Assembly: GCA_963682025.1 (NCBI GenBank) | Contig: OY821519.1 | Location: forward strand, 146,610,312-146,674,311 | Direction of reading: 5' to 3' | DNA length: 64,000 bases | Source of the DNA: Cordilura impudica | Lineage: Eukaryota; Arthropoda; Insecta; Diptera; Scathophagidae | Shown here: piece by piece, positions 36,061-47,035 of the stretch | Position numbering within the stretch: position 1 is the stretch's first letter | How the letters are laid out: each line of letters begins with the position of its first letter | Program-made: the position numbers and the translations under genes | Notes under the pieces: generated by a model | What the model saw: only the letters and a program-made list of their open reading frames with translations | Database searches by the model: none | What the model was told of the DNA's origin: nothing

Positions 36061-36300
36061 AATTATACGTTGACTTTTCAGCCTGAGCTTTGAGTTTATA
36101 GGCGCAAGGAATATTCTCTTTCTCCGATTTTATTACCGCAATTGAAATTAAAAAAATATATACATTTCAATATTTTATTTTTTTTTAATTTTTTTAAGTA
36201 TTGTGTCTGAAGTCAAGAGTTACAACCAAAAAGCCCTTTGCATAGCATCTTTAAAGAGAATTGAAAAACAAACGCAGGCTAAAAAGTCAACGTGTAAATT
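36061..36300. mobile_element. Short foldback MITE (240 bp)
   Basis: AATTATACGTTGACTTTTCA at 36061 pairs with the complement of the right end, AATTTACACGTTGACTTTTT, at 36300. The inner arms (AGCCTGAGCTTT / AGCCTGCGTTTG) continue the match. No coding capacity. Confidence 0.72.
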
Positions 36301-36551
36301 GGGACATGTTTTGGTAATAGCCCATGGCATATGCTAGTAATAACTAGTTTTTGGTGATAAGCTATTTTTATTATTCTTTAAACTGGTTTATTATCTGCTT
36401 TTCTATATAGAACAGTTTTTAAAATAAGCTAGTTATAACCTATTTATTTTGGAAAATGTAACTATGACTTTTATACATTCTATTGGTAGCACGGTATATT
36501 TGTCATATATGTACAGTGTTGGTCAGAACAAAAGCAACCACAATCACTTTT

Positions 36552-37254
36552 TATACCCTATACCACTTTGTGCTGCTGTTTGTAACTACCAAAAATATTT
36601 GACCTAGACCCATCTTTAATTATACCGATCGAATCAGAATGACTATCTGATTCGATTTAACGATGTCCTTCCGTCCGTCTGTGTGTCCATCTAAAGCTTG
36701 TAATCAAACTGCAGGTCGCAAATATGAATATATTTCAACGAAATTTGGTATATAAGCTTCTATCGGCCATAGGATAAACGCTATTGAGAATCGGTCCATG
36801 TTCAGACCTAGCCCCCATACAAATGACCCCTATGAAATCAACATAAATTGCAATAAGGTCCAAATTATCCTATATATCATCGTCAAATTGGGTTTGTATG
36901 TATTTATTACATCCATTAATCCGCAGTCCAAAAATGATCCCTATTGGAGAACCATTAGTCATAGGCCCCATATAGAGCTGCTTCCCTATCTTCACTTAAA
37001 TCTATCAAAAAACAAAAATATTGCCATACATGGTCAGGAATGGTCCATTTTGGGGCCTAGTCCCCATATAGATATAGCATCCGATATGAACTTTTTCATA
37101 TCTGCAGCCAAAAAAATAATAAAAATCCCACTCAAATTTGGTTTATGCTTATTTTCTATATCCAGTTAATTGGGCCTGAGAGATAGGGTCTCTAAACGCA
37201 TGGTATAGGGTATCGTATAGTCGGTCTAGACCGACTATAATTTTCTTACTTGTT
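36552..37254 (-). mobile_element. HINE-A copy 4, nested in the Tc1 element
   Basis: On the minus strand it starts AACAAGTAAGAAAATTATAG with the intact 20-bp palindrome and ends in the TACCC hairpin, here shortened. It sits just inside the left TIR of the Tc1 element, so it is the younger of the two. Confidence 0.8.
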
Positions 37255-37299
37255 TGAATTTATAATTTTTACGCATTTTGTATTTTTGAGCATGTTATT

Positions 37300-38079
37300 G
37301 TTGTTTCTCCACGTAGATGCCTCACGGCATCCAGCGATGCCGCATCTCCCACTCAGAGTGTTACATCATAACATTAGCAAGAATGTCTCTACATTTAAAT
37401 TTGTCCATTAATTCGTAGATTTCGTGGAAGGGTCCAATGCAAAACCAGAGAAGAATGCCCAAATCATAATTGATCCGCCGCCATGCTTCACAGTTGGTTT
37501 GCAGGAGCGTGGGGGATAAACGTCCGCCTTTCTTACGGCAAACAGTGTACATTCCGTTAGAGTTATGCAAATTAAATTTTGACTTGTCGCTAAATAAAAC
37601 AGTTTTCCATTTTTCAGGCATCCAGTCTTGATATTTTTGTGCAAATGAAGCCTACAAATATTGATATGCCAAGCATTTCAGCGAAATAGAATTGAAATAA
37701 ATAAGTTCTACCTTTTTGCCAAATGTTTTTTAGTGAGCAGTGGTTTTTTTGCTGACCTGAAGCTTCGGGAACCTGCTTCTAATGTTCGGCGACGAGCAGT
37801 CATTGAATCTATATTTAAATTTTACTCATTTAAAAAAGCTTTTGATGGATATTTTTGCACAATTTGTACAATGTGACGGTCTCTCCTTTCATCTGTCTTC
37901 CGTGGTGCTCCTCCCAAATGCAATGTTCTTATAGATTTTGTTATTTTATATTTTTTTATAAGCCGAGATATAGATTTATTAATCTTATGCTTTTTAGCTA
38001 GTTCTATTTGACTCTTTCCATTCAAAAAATCCTTAATTATTTAATTTTTTAAGTTTTCAGAGTATTTATCACGAGCCAT
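37300..38079 (-). pseudogene. Tc1-like transposase relic
   Basis: From the ATG at 38079: MARDKYSENLKN, then GKSQIELAKKHKINKSISRL (first helix-turn-helix), GGAPRKTDERRDRHIVQIVQ (GRPR-type linker), SFRSAKKPLLTKKHLAKR, and after frameshifts WKTVLFSDKSKFNLHNSNG with the first catalytic Asp and KHGGGSIMIWAFFSG. The QDNDPKH and PIE blocks with the other two catalytic acids are missing, so the C-terminal third is deleted. Multiple stops and frameshifts; inactive. Confidence 0.82.
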
Positions 38080-38556
38080 GACGATTTGATTTAAACATGA
38101 TCAATTTCACAACGCAACTAGCTGTCAGTCATCTTAAATTAAATTAAATTAAAAGAAATTGCAAAATATGCCGTTAAACTTGAAAGTAGAGACAATGCAA
38201 TATGTTGTTGTTTTTTTGCAAAAAAAAAAAAAAAAAAAAATAAATATAACGGTTCTTTTAGTTTACAATTGTAGTTTTGTCTTTTTATTTGTAATGTTAT
38301 AAAGAGTAAGAAATGGTAAAGAAGATTTTTTAAAAACAACAATAACATGCTTAAAAATTCAATAAAGGCCAACAGTGATTTTGGTTGGTTTTGTTCTGAC
38401 CAACACTGTAAGTATTTATTATTAATTTTCATTTGATAATCATAATAATGGCAGCAATAATAAAAAATTGGTTAACTGTTGTTTACTGTTGCTATTTTAT
38501 AATGTAAATGGCAAGTATAACTTTTAAGTGAGAATCTGTCAGTATCTTCTTTTGAC

Positions 38557-38786
38557 CGGGAGGCTTCAAAGTTGGATATATTGTTTAACACTATCTCCAA
38601 AACTATTTATCTACCGATAGGTATTTGAAATATCATACAATAAGGATGAAGTATACAACTTCAAAAGAGTCGTGAATCTTTTGAAAATAGCTTGTCTCGA
38701 AATCCTACAATATGTATTTTGCTTTAGTCCGATTAGTAGTTTTGGAGATAGCGACAACAACAATTCCAACTTTGAAGCCCTACCCA
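38557..38786. repeat. Foldback repeat (~230 bp)
   Basis: GGCTTCAAAGTTGGATAT (38562) and AACACTATCTCCAAAACTA pair with the complement of TAGTTTTGGAGATAGCGACA and CCAACTTTGAAGCC (38731-38780). It may be a small MITE or the two ends of a deleted element. Confidence 0.6.
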
Positions 38787-39496
38787 CACGAAAGTACGCA
38801 ATTAAGCACAAAAGACATGCTGACGGTCTCTGAATTAAAGTTCCACTTTCAAAGTTTTGCATTTGTGGCAATAAAAAGATGTTAATTAAATTTATTTTTT
38901 GCTATGTGGGCCATGGACACAATATAATTTATCAGAACTTTGTAGACGTGGAGTTAATATATTTTATGAATTGTCAAATCATATTAACTTATGTGTGTCA
39001 AAAATTTCAATGTGAACGGTGTGTTTCACCATTTGACAACTGAACTTAAACCGCTGGAAAATTTAAGAATTATTTTAGCGAACACAATAATAAATAAAAA
39101 TAAATAAAAATCTCGTCAAAATTATTTTTTCCAACTGCTAATATGAACAAATCTATGGAACATATATGTCCCATTGGTCATCAGCGGGCAATTGTTACCA
39201 AGTAATTTACTTTTATTTTGCAGATCCAATAACATCCGACAAAAAGTTTATCAAAAATTACACTGGTCTACAAATTAAAAAAAAAATTGACTGCAGAAAC
39301 GAAGCATTTTTTTTTAAACTAATCTGGGTGCGCTGAATTCGAATCTGGCATAAAAATTGGGCTATCACGTCTTGTTCATTTTTTATCGCACGCTGGCAAT
39401 ACTGTGAAACAGTCAATACTGACACTACAAGTTCACAATTGTCAATTTGACAGAAGCCCACATTAATTCCAAATCTTCATAATAGTAGCGTTTAAG
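38787..39496. other. Left flank of the second orphan-transposase copy
   Basis: Contains CATATATGTCCCATTGGTCA (39160) with a direct-repeat counterpart at 41454 (CATATATCAACCATTGGTCG), on the other side of the orphan gene. No clear terminal inverted repeat was found. Confidence 0.4.
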
Positions 39497-41121
39497 CATG
39501 CAGGGAGATCGTGTGTTACTGATTCAAGCTATTTTTGCTTTGTTTGTGGTGAATATTTGGATGGAGAAAAAGGATATGCAATATCAGAATCATTAAAATA
39601 TGCATATTTCCATTTTTTTGGTTATGCTGTCAGAAACTTGGACAAACCGTGAACACCGATAATGTTCTGCAATAATTGCAGAACTGTTTTATATATATAA
39701 TGATTCCTATAATTCCAAGTTGGAACAAAGGGCCGTATAACTGTTTTATACAAATGGTCAAATGGCAAGAAGATCTACTTCGATTTTGCAATTCCAGTAC
39801 TTTGGAGAGAGTCAAGTAACCACCAAACCGATTGTTATTTCTGTTTTCAACATGATTTTTCAACATGAAAAATCGAAAAAATATTACTTACGCGAATGTC
39901 CCATCGGTTTCCAAACCAGATCAACGTCCACCAAATGATCCATTACCAGTCATTCCCAGTGTTACGAGCAGTGAGTCCGAAACATCTTTCACCAGCAGTG
40001 GTTTATATGAGGCTGAATGATGAACGCCATTTAGTGGCTCAAGCTGAGCTGAATGATCTAATTCGGGACTTACATAGAGATAGAAGCTTGGAATTGGATG
40101 CATATTTTGAAAAGAAACCCTCAATTCTATACGGTACTGATATTGATGGTTTATTTCAAAAAATGAAAGAGCCATATTTCAAAACTGAATTGAAATTATT
40201 TATTGATGGCTCTAAGTACAGTTTAAAGGCTCTTCTTTTGCATAATGGGAATGAAAAACCATCCATACCAATTGCTCATGCCATTAACACAAAGGAAAAT
40301 TACGAATCAATGACTGAAATTTTGACATTACTTAAATACTACGATAATAAATGGAAGATCTATGGTGACCTTAAAGTGTGTGATTTAAATTTTTTTCTAT
40401 ATATAGTATAGACCATCGTAAATAACTGTAAATTAATCTGTTTCAGGTCATTGGTTTGTTGACTCGTATGCAAGGAGGTTTCACAAAATATTGTTTAGTC
40501 GCGCTACATTTCATCATTACGTCAGAATAGAGTGGCCAAAAAGAACTGAGTATTCACCAGGAAAACAAAACATTTCAAATAAAGCATTATTTGATCCAAA
40601 TTACGTTCTTCTTCCGCTGTTGCACATAAAATTGGGCCTTTTTAAGAACTTTGTCAAGGCTCTGGACAAAGATGGTGCAGCATTTAAATATTTATTAGCG
40701 GTTGTTCCTAAAATTTCATATGCTAAAATCCAAGAATGCATATTTGTTGGCAATCAGATCAGGAAGCTATTGAATGATGACAATTATTCACAATTATTAT
40801 TGGTCTGGAAATCTTTCCAGAGCCTCGTGAACAGTTTTCTTGGAAACAATAAGAGTGAAAACTACAGACAAATTGTTGCGGAATTATTGAAAAATTATCA
40901 CGAATTAGGTGCACGAATGTAACTCAAAATGCATTTTCTTCAATACCTAGGTGCGGTGAGCGACGAACAAGGGGAGCGTGCTCACCAATATTTAATGAAA
41001 ATTGAAAGAAATTGTCAAGGATTTTGGGATAAAAGCATGCTGGGAGACTATTGCTGGACTCTCATACGTGAAACCGAACCAACAAGATACAAACGACGTT
41101 CAAATAACGCCATTCACTTTT
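39497..41121 (+). pseudogene. Orphan transposase-like protein, degraded copy (zinc finger + acidic motifs)
   Basis: I do not know a name for this family; similar proteins are, from memory, annotated as uncharacterised in arthropods and cnidarians. Blocks in order: SSYFCFVCGEYLDGEKG and MFCNNCRTVL (a CxxC...CxxC N-terminal finger, 39510-39690), LWRESSNHQTDCYFCF, then LFIDGSKYSLKALLLHNGN, KPSIPIAHAINTKENYESM, KWKIYGDLKV, an intron at about 40377-40446 (GTGTGT...TTTCAG), IGLLTRMQGGFTKYC, LLPLLHIKLGLFKNFVKALD, and after a stop near 40919 KMHFLQYLGAVSDEQGERAH then MLGDYCWTLIRE. Asp of FIDGS, Asp of GDLK and Glu of DEQGE are candidates for a DDE triad. Several stops and frameshifts. Same family as 49205-51172. 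Confidence 0.75.
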
Positions 41122-42023
41122 AAAAATTCATTGATTTTTAAACAGACTAATGATTTCTTATGTAAAAAACGAATAGAAAACATTTTTTTGTATCTCGAAA
41201 ACCTGACGTGATAGATAAAAATCAATTACAGATTCGAATTCAGCCCACCAAATTACCCTAGGAAAGATATTTGGTTGCTCCAGTCCAAAACCTTGTTGGC
41301 TAGTGTTATTAAATAGCTATTTTTTTACTTTAGATTCACCCTATTATTCTCTGAGACCACATTCTAAGTGGTATAATCTTAAAGCCACAACCCTCCTCTA
41401 TTGATATAATTCAATTTGAAAAAAATTGTGTAAAACAATAAATAAAAATGGGGCATATATCAACCATTGGTCGTCAAAGTGCTAAACTGCTAATGTAAAT
41501 GAACTTTAACTGGAATTTTATGATAGTATTCAAAACACTGCACATTAGGTTAAACAAATACCAAAACTATGCTTTCCACTGTTTTTAAATACCATTTTGT
41601 AGGGAATACTCCAAACCAACTAAATAAGATTTTTGTTGTTGGAAAATAATAAATGTCGTTGTCAAACGCAGTCAAATTTATTGCATTGTAGTCTCTTTAT
41701 AAATTTTTGCAAGGCCTGTATTGCTTCAACTACTTGTTTAAATAATTTCGCGAATTATGAAGAAGAAAGTTAATATGGAAAACAATAAATTAAGTAAGTA
41801 TTAAGGTTTTTTGTTAGAAAAAAGGTGGCAATTTTGTTGAATATGCTTGAAATAGCCACTTTTTGAACATAACCTAAAAAGTGCTGCGGTTTTTTTTTAA
41901 TGTAATTTCGTGGAAGCTTTTAAAATTTCAACCAGAAATTAATATATTGAAATGAATCAATTTCCATTTACATCAAATATTCATTTTTAGCCGTTTTCGA
42001 ATAAAACCATATTTTTTAGGTTA
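41122..42023. other. Right flank of the orphan copy, nothing else recognised
   Basis: AT-rich; holds the direct-repeat counterpart noted at 39160. No coding blocks. Confidence 0.4.
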
Positions 42024-43797
42024 TTGCGTTTTCAAAAAGCGGAGTTATTTGAAATTTGCCCCAACGAAGATTCAAGCCAAAAAAAGCAGAATAAACTTGT
42101 GGATTTTATAGTCGACAAAATTGGTAAGGATGAAATATCCAACGACTGCACCAAATGTATAACGGAAAAAGTGCGTTTTTTCTGTAAAAACGTATCAGAA
42201 ATATGGGGAAAGTATTGGGAAGGACAAAAAGGGTGAAAGGTTTCGAAGGGACTTCGGCTCAACGCTGAAATAAGCTTCGAAAATAAAAATACATCTGGCA
42301 AAGTGACTTTTTATGCTCTTGGACGTCCTTAACTTCCATTTTGCGAAACGCCTGAGTACGGAAAGAGGAATGCAGCAGCAGGTCTTTCCAGCGGAACAAA
42401 TAATGAAACGTCAGCTAGAAAACAAGGAAATGCAGACTTAGCGGCGCATCTTAAAGGATCTTTAGCAAGCCCTACAAAGCATTCAAAAATAAAAAATAGT
42501 ACAGTGAAATCAATAAAAAGCCTATTGCATTTCCTGCAGGGAAAGCATTTGTTTTTTTTTTTTTTGTTCGAAAATAATTTCACCAAAGAACAATGCAATA
42601 CGTCGTGAAAGCAAATTAAGAAACTGCGACATTTATCCCCATTATAGCGAAATTGCTGCTGCAAAATTAATGTGCCGTCCTGATGGTTTAAGACAAGCGA
42701 TACATCAGCAAGAGTACCCTTGGAATCGCTTTTATCACATACCACTAAGAAAGTTGTTCAAATGCAGAAGGAGGTCTTTGGATAAGGTGTAATGGATAAG
42801 GAAAATACCAAATATTTTAAGTGTTAATATTGAGTTACGGTTTCGATAGTAGCACTGGTCAAGCACAATTTGAACAAGCTTTTAACAATTATCCCGTTAA
42901 ACCTTTTGCTCACGTCTGGACAGCCTATTTTGGAATTATCTTACTCGCAATCGACAAGTTTTGTCGGCCCGTTAAGTTAGAATACGTGAAGGAAACAAAG
43001 GAATCCATCTTGAAGGAAGAATCAGAATTGAAAAACGAAACTGAAGCATTAAAAATATGCACATTACGATGAGCGAAGGGGAAATTGTGGAAGTGTCCTT
43101 TAAGTTATATTTAACACTTATTGACGAAAAAGTTTTAAACATTCTGACTGGAATCAAAACAAATCAAACTTGTCCTATTTGCGGTTCCACACACCAAAAG
43201 ACTTCTAGAATATAAGTGATTAGACTTGTGAAAGATTTCGTGCAAAAGATTCTAATTGTAAACTTGGATTGAGCCCATTACAGTGCTGGATTCGATTTTT
43301 CGAGTTTATATTACATTTAGGTTACAAATGTGAATTGAAAAAATGGCACACACGATCTGAAAACAACAACTTGGCAGTTTTAAAAAGAAATAACAATATT
43401 CAAGACGCTTTTTGGAGACAACTGGGTCTTCATGTGGATATGCCTAAAGTTGGCGGCTTTGGCAGAACAAATGACGGAAACACTCCGCGTAGAGCATTCA
43501 CTGATCAAGATATCTTTGCTAACATTACTGGCGTTGATCAGACATAATTTTCTGTTTTTATCATGCCAGTTTCCTCTGAACTGTAGAATATTTGAGGCAT
43601 TCTGCTTTCAAACAATGGAAATTATAATTTTAGTCTTGTGTATGGAGCAGTTCTAATAAATAAATAAAACCTTTATCCTTGGTTGGCGATGACAGCTACA
43701 GTCTACAAAATGCTTATACATTCCAAACAGATTATTGACAACACTGTGCTTCCGATTGGTTTCTTTGGAGAAGCAGGTGCTGAGTACTGGCACTAAA
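42024..43797 (+). pseudogene. RAG1/Transib-like transposase relic (tentative)
   Basis: Scattered over three frames the plus strand reads VSEIWGKYWEGQKG, GRPxLPFCETPEYGKR, LILSYGFDSSTGQAQFEQAF, DKFCRPVKLEYVKETKESIL, LTLIDEKVLNILTGIKTNQT then CPICGSTH, LSPLQCWIRFFEFILHLGYK, IQDAFWRQLGLHVDMPKVGG then FGRTNDGNTPRRAF, and LPIGFFGEAGAEYWH. I recall this order (xGFDGSTGxSxYKQ, CPICGA, GLSxLHxWIRFFE, GGxGTTNDGNTxRR, LPxGxxGEEAxEARNK) from uncharacterised animal transposon proteins. The arrangement parallels the RAG1 core (CDGMGD, CTLCDA, ALHCDIGNA, MNGNFARK, WASEGNESGNKLFRR). The second RAG1 Asp (LHCD) is not matched (LQCW), so the link is an inference. Heavily broken; no TIR identified. Confidence 0.5.
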
Positions 43798-44291
43798 TTT
43801 ATAAATATATTTTTGTAGGCGCGTTAAAGTTCATATGACGCATGTAATTCAGTTTGTTTTTATGAATTTTATTTCCGTTACACGTTACCTTCCTTTTTAT
43901 TTAAATTTTCCTTCAAATTATGCAATAATTTTGCGGTTATTAATTTTGCACAGAAAAAGAGCTTTTAGAAAATACGAAAAATCAAAAATAAATTTAAATA
44001 AGAGTGTTAAACTCAGCTGTGCCGAATTTTTGATACCCTTCACCCAATATTGGGTATGGCTACCACTTTGAAACTGTTGCCATACTGAAACATTAAATCT
44101 GAATACCAATTAAATTAAAAGTTAATCAAATGATTCTTGGCTACAAATTATTAATATTAAAAAAGGAAATTTTAAAATAATTTTATTTAATACAAAAAAA
44201 AAAAACACAAAAATAATAAAAACAGGTAAGAAACTAAAGAATGAAACTAAAATTTTTAATATTTAATTTTTGATTTTTAATTTTCCATTTT

Positions 44292-45030
44292 TATACCCTA
44301 TACCACTATGTGGTTTGGGTATAATGACTTTGTGCTGCTGTTTGTAACAACCAAAAATATTTGACCTAGACCCATCTTTAATTATACCGATCGAATCAGA
44401 ATCCGTCCGTCTGTGTGTCCATGTAAAGCTTGTAATCAAACTGCAGGTCGCAAATATGAATATATTTTGATGAAATTTGGTATATAAGCTTTTATCGGCC
44501 ATGGGATGAACGCTATTGAAATTGGTGAGAATCGGTCCATGTTCAGACCTAGCCCCCATACAAATTACCCATATGAAATCGACATAAATTGCCATAAGAT
44601 CCAAATTGTCATATAGATCTTACTCAAATTGGGTTTGTATGCCTTCATTACATCCACTAATGAGTAGTCCAAAAATGATCCCTTTGACCCCATATAGAGC
44701 TGCTTCCCGATCTTCAGTTAAATCTATTAAAAAACAAAAATATTGCACTGATTCTTCTCAAATTTTGTTTGTACATATTTTTGCAAAATACAAGAGACTT
44801 TACCATGATCAGGATCGGTCCATTTTTGGACCTAGCCCCTTTATAGATATAGCATCCCATATGAACTTTTTTATATCTGCAGCCAAAAAAATTAATAAAA
44901 ATCCCACTCAAATTTGGTTTTTGCTTATTTTCTATGTCCAGTTAGTTGGGCCTAAGAGATAGGGTTTCTAAACGCATTGTATAGGGTATCGTATAGTCGG
45001 TCTAGACCGACTATAATTTTCTTACTTGTT
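44292..45030 (-). mobile_element. HINE-A copy 5, nested in HINE-B copy 4
   Basis: On the minus strand it starts AACAAGTAAGAAAATTATAG with the 20-bp palindrome and ends with the ACCACATAGTGGTATAGGGT hairpin. It sits in a TTTTAATTTTCCATTTTTAA-type simple repeat present on both sides. Its microsatellite is reduced to two CCGT units. Confidence 0.8.
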
Positions 45031-45165
45031 CTTTTTCATTTTCCATTTTTAACTTTTAAATTTTTCATTTTTTCTTTTTAATTTTTCATTTTCCATTTTT
45101 AATTTTTATTTTTAATATTTAATTGTTATTTTAAATTTTTTAATTTTAATTAATTTTTAATTTTA
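45031..45165 (+). repeat. T-rich minisatellite-like stretch
   Basis: Degenerate tandem units of TTTTCATTTTCCATTTTTAA, also seen at 44255-44291 left of the HINE-A insertion. Confidence 0.6.
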
Positions 45166-45902
45166 ACGGTAAAAAATATGTGGTAATACTTGCTTAGGCC
45201 AACAACTGCAATGACTTCAACAATTAGAAGAATTACAACATATACAACAAACACACTGGAAAATTTTAATTTTTCAAGAGATTTTTCAAAGTTTCATTCA
45301 AATCTCGTGACCCCTTTAACCGATTTTGACGATTTTAAATAGCAACAAATGGTCTAGCTTAGATATATACGGCGTGATCGTGATTTCCACAGACAGACGG
45401 TCATCGCTAAATCAACTTCCCTTGTTATAATGATCAAGAAAATATATGGTTTTGGGGTCTCCGGAATTTATTTCGATGCGTTACAAGCGGAAAGACAAAT
45501 CTATACATACATATATATACCCTCTGCCACCGAGGTGTGGAATACGAAAAATACTTAAAATAACTGTAAATGCCACTTTTTTAAAACACCACTAAGTGTT
45601 AAATGTACTAAAAAGGTAAAACAGCCTTCAAGCATAGACATTAATTTTAAAACTACTGTAACTTTATAAGAAGATATACTACCGTCATGATTAATATACG
45701 TTTTTATGGTATTTTTTCATTTTAAAAAGCCATTAAGAAAACAATGGTTTTAAAGTTTCAAAAATATGGAAAATGAAAAGAGGAAAAATCGCATGTGGTT
45801 ATCATTTTGGAGAAATTTCAACCTAAATTACAGAAAGTCTGAAGATTTTATTTAGCAGTAAAAAAGCTTAATTGGCAACACCTAAAAACATCTGTTAGTG
45901 CC

Positions 45903-46270
45903 GGTTTACACATGAAATATTCTTTCTGAAATTGTTTGAAATTCTCTTTTAAACTTTCGTCCGTGTCTACACACTGAAATTTTTGTATTGAAATTCAAGA
46001 TTTGTTCATCTTTACTTTATTATTTTATCTATTTATTTTATAATTTTATTCCATTAAATTAACTTTATTTCAAATTATTGTCTTTCTTAACAAAAACGAA
46101 CATAAAAATGAAAGAAAACGTAAAATAACTTCACTTTGAAAATTACGAAGCAAGAAACAAAAGAGAATTTCAGAGCAGATGAAAGTATGTACCCCTGCCA
46201 TTCTTCTCTCCCGTCTCACCTATAAACTCAAGACTTTCAGCAAGAAAACTTTCATGTGCAAACACACACG
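45903..46270. mobile_element. Putative MITE (GTTTRCACATGAAA ends)
   Basis: GGTTTACACATGAAATATTC at 45903 and the complement of the right end, GTGTTTGCACATGAAAGTTT (from 46265), form an imperfect inverted repeat. No coding blocks between them. Confidence 0.55.
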
Positions 46271-47035
46271 AACAACAGGAAAAGAACACAGAAACAGAAA
46301 ACGCGTGTTATATTGCAATGTAAATTGGAAGGTTAATTTAATTACATAACTGTTAAATAAACTTATTTACAGGAGGAACATTCATTTAAATAAACTTATC
46401 TATCAGTTCTTATATAAACATAATAAATCCACCCAATAACAAACAAATCTACATCTAATAGGTATAATCATTTTAATGTTAATGTCATTGTATTCGGTAA
46501 TCATAAAACCTAAAACAAAAACGCAAAGATAACAAACAGCTTTCTTACACGCAAAACGAAATGATAACCTGTACCGGTTTAAAATACGAGTACATAAAAA
46601 TTTAAGAAACACACTCATATTTACTACCTACAATTTGTATTTTGTCTCAGTATGTCATGATAACATAATAAGTTTAGGTTATTGACTGTACAACTAGTAG
46701 TAGACAAATGTTTTGTTTGAGGGGCCAATGAATGTTTTATTGAGAAAACAGAAAAACAGCTGTGTTTACTCTGACTGTATTGAGATTTGTATTTATATAT
46801 GTATGTTAAAAGTTTCTTGTCTCATTCTTATGTTGAGATTTTGTTGTTTCTCAAGTTAAATTGGTGCTCGAAAAACTTAGTTTGTCAATACTCGATAATT
46901 TTAATTTGTAGAAACTTGTAGCAAATAGTTAAATCAAATTATTTAATACATGAAGGTGTATATACATACATACATAATCATGTTTCGGATCAATTGAGAT
47001 ATACAAAATAGCAGACATAATCTCAAAGATATGTA
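46271..47035. other. Intronic sequence, nothing recognised
   Basis: AT-rich; the flanking TA of the next Tc1 element is at 47034-47035. Confidence 0.45.

Larger units (their letters stand above)
36514..38408 (-). mobile_element. Tc1-like transposon with TIRs and TA duplication, holding HINE-A copy 4
   Basis: CAGTGTTGGTCAGAACAAAA at 36514 and its inverse ending at 38408 are identical over the first 20 bases, and TA flanks both ends (36512-36513, 38409-38410). A degraded Tc1 transposase lies on the minus strand. Taking out the HINE-A at 36552-37254 leaves about 1.2 kb, a little short for a full Tc1 element. Confidence 0.88.
43996..45543 (+). mobile_element. HINE-B copy 4, diverged, split by HINE-A copy 5
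   Basis: Starts ATAAGAGTGTTAAACTCAGC with TGTGCCGAA and GATACCCTTCACC, and ends TATATACCCTCTGCCACCGA with GGTGTGG. Between 45260 and 45480 it keeps the ATCTCGTGACCC, GATTTCCACAGACAGACGG and TCATCGCTAAATCAAC blocks of the family. HINE-A occupies 44292-45030. Confidence 0.68.
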
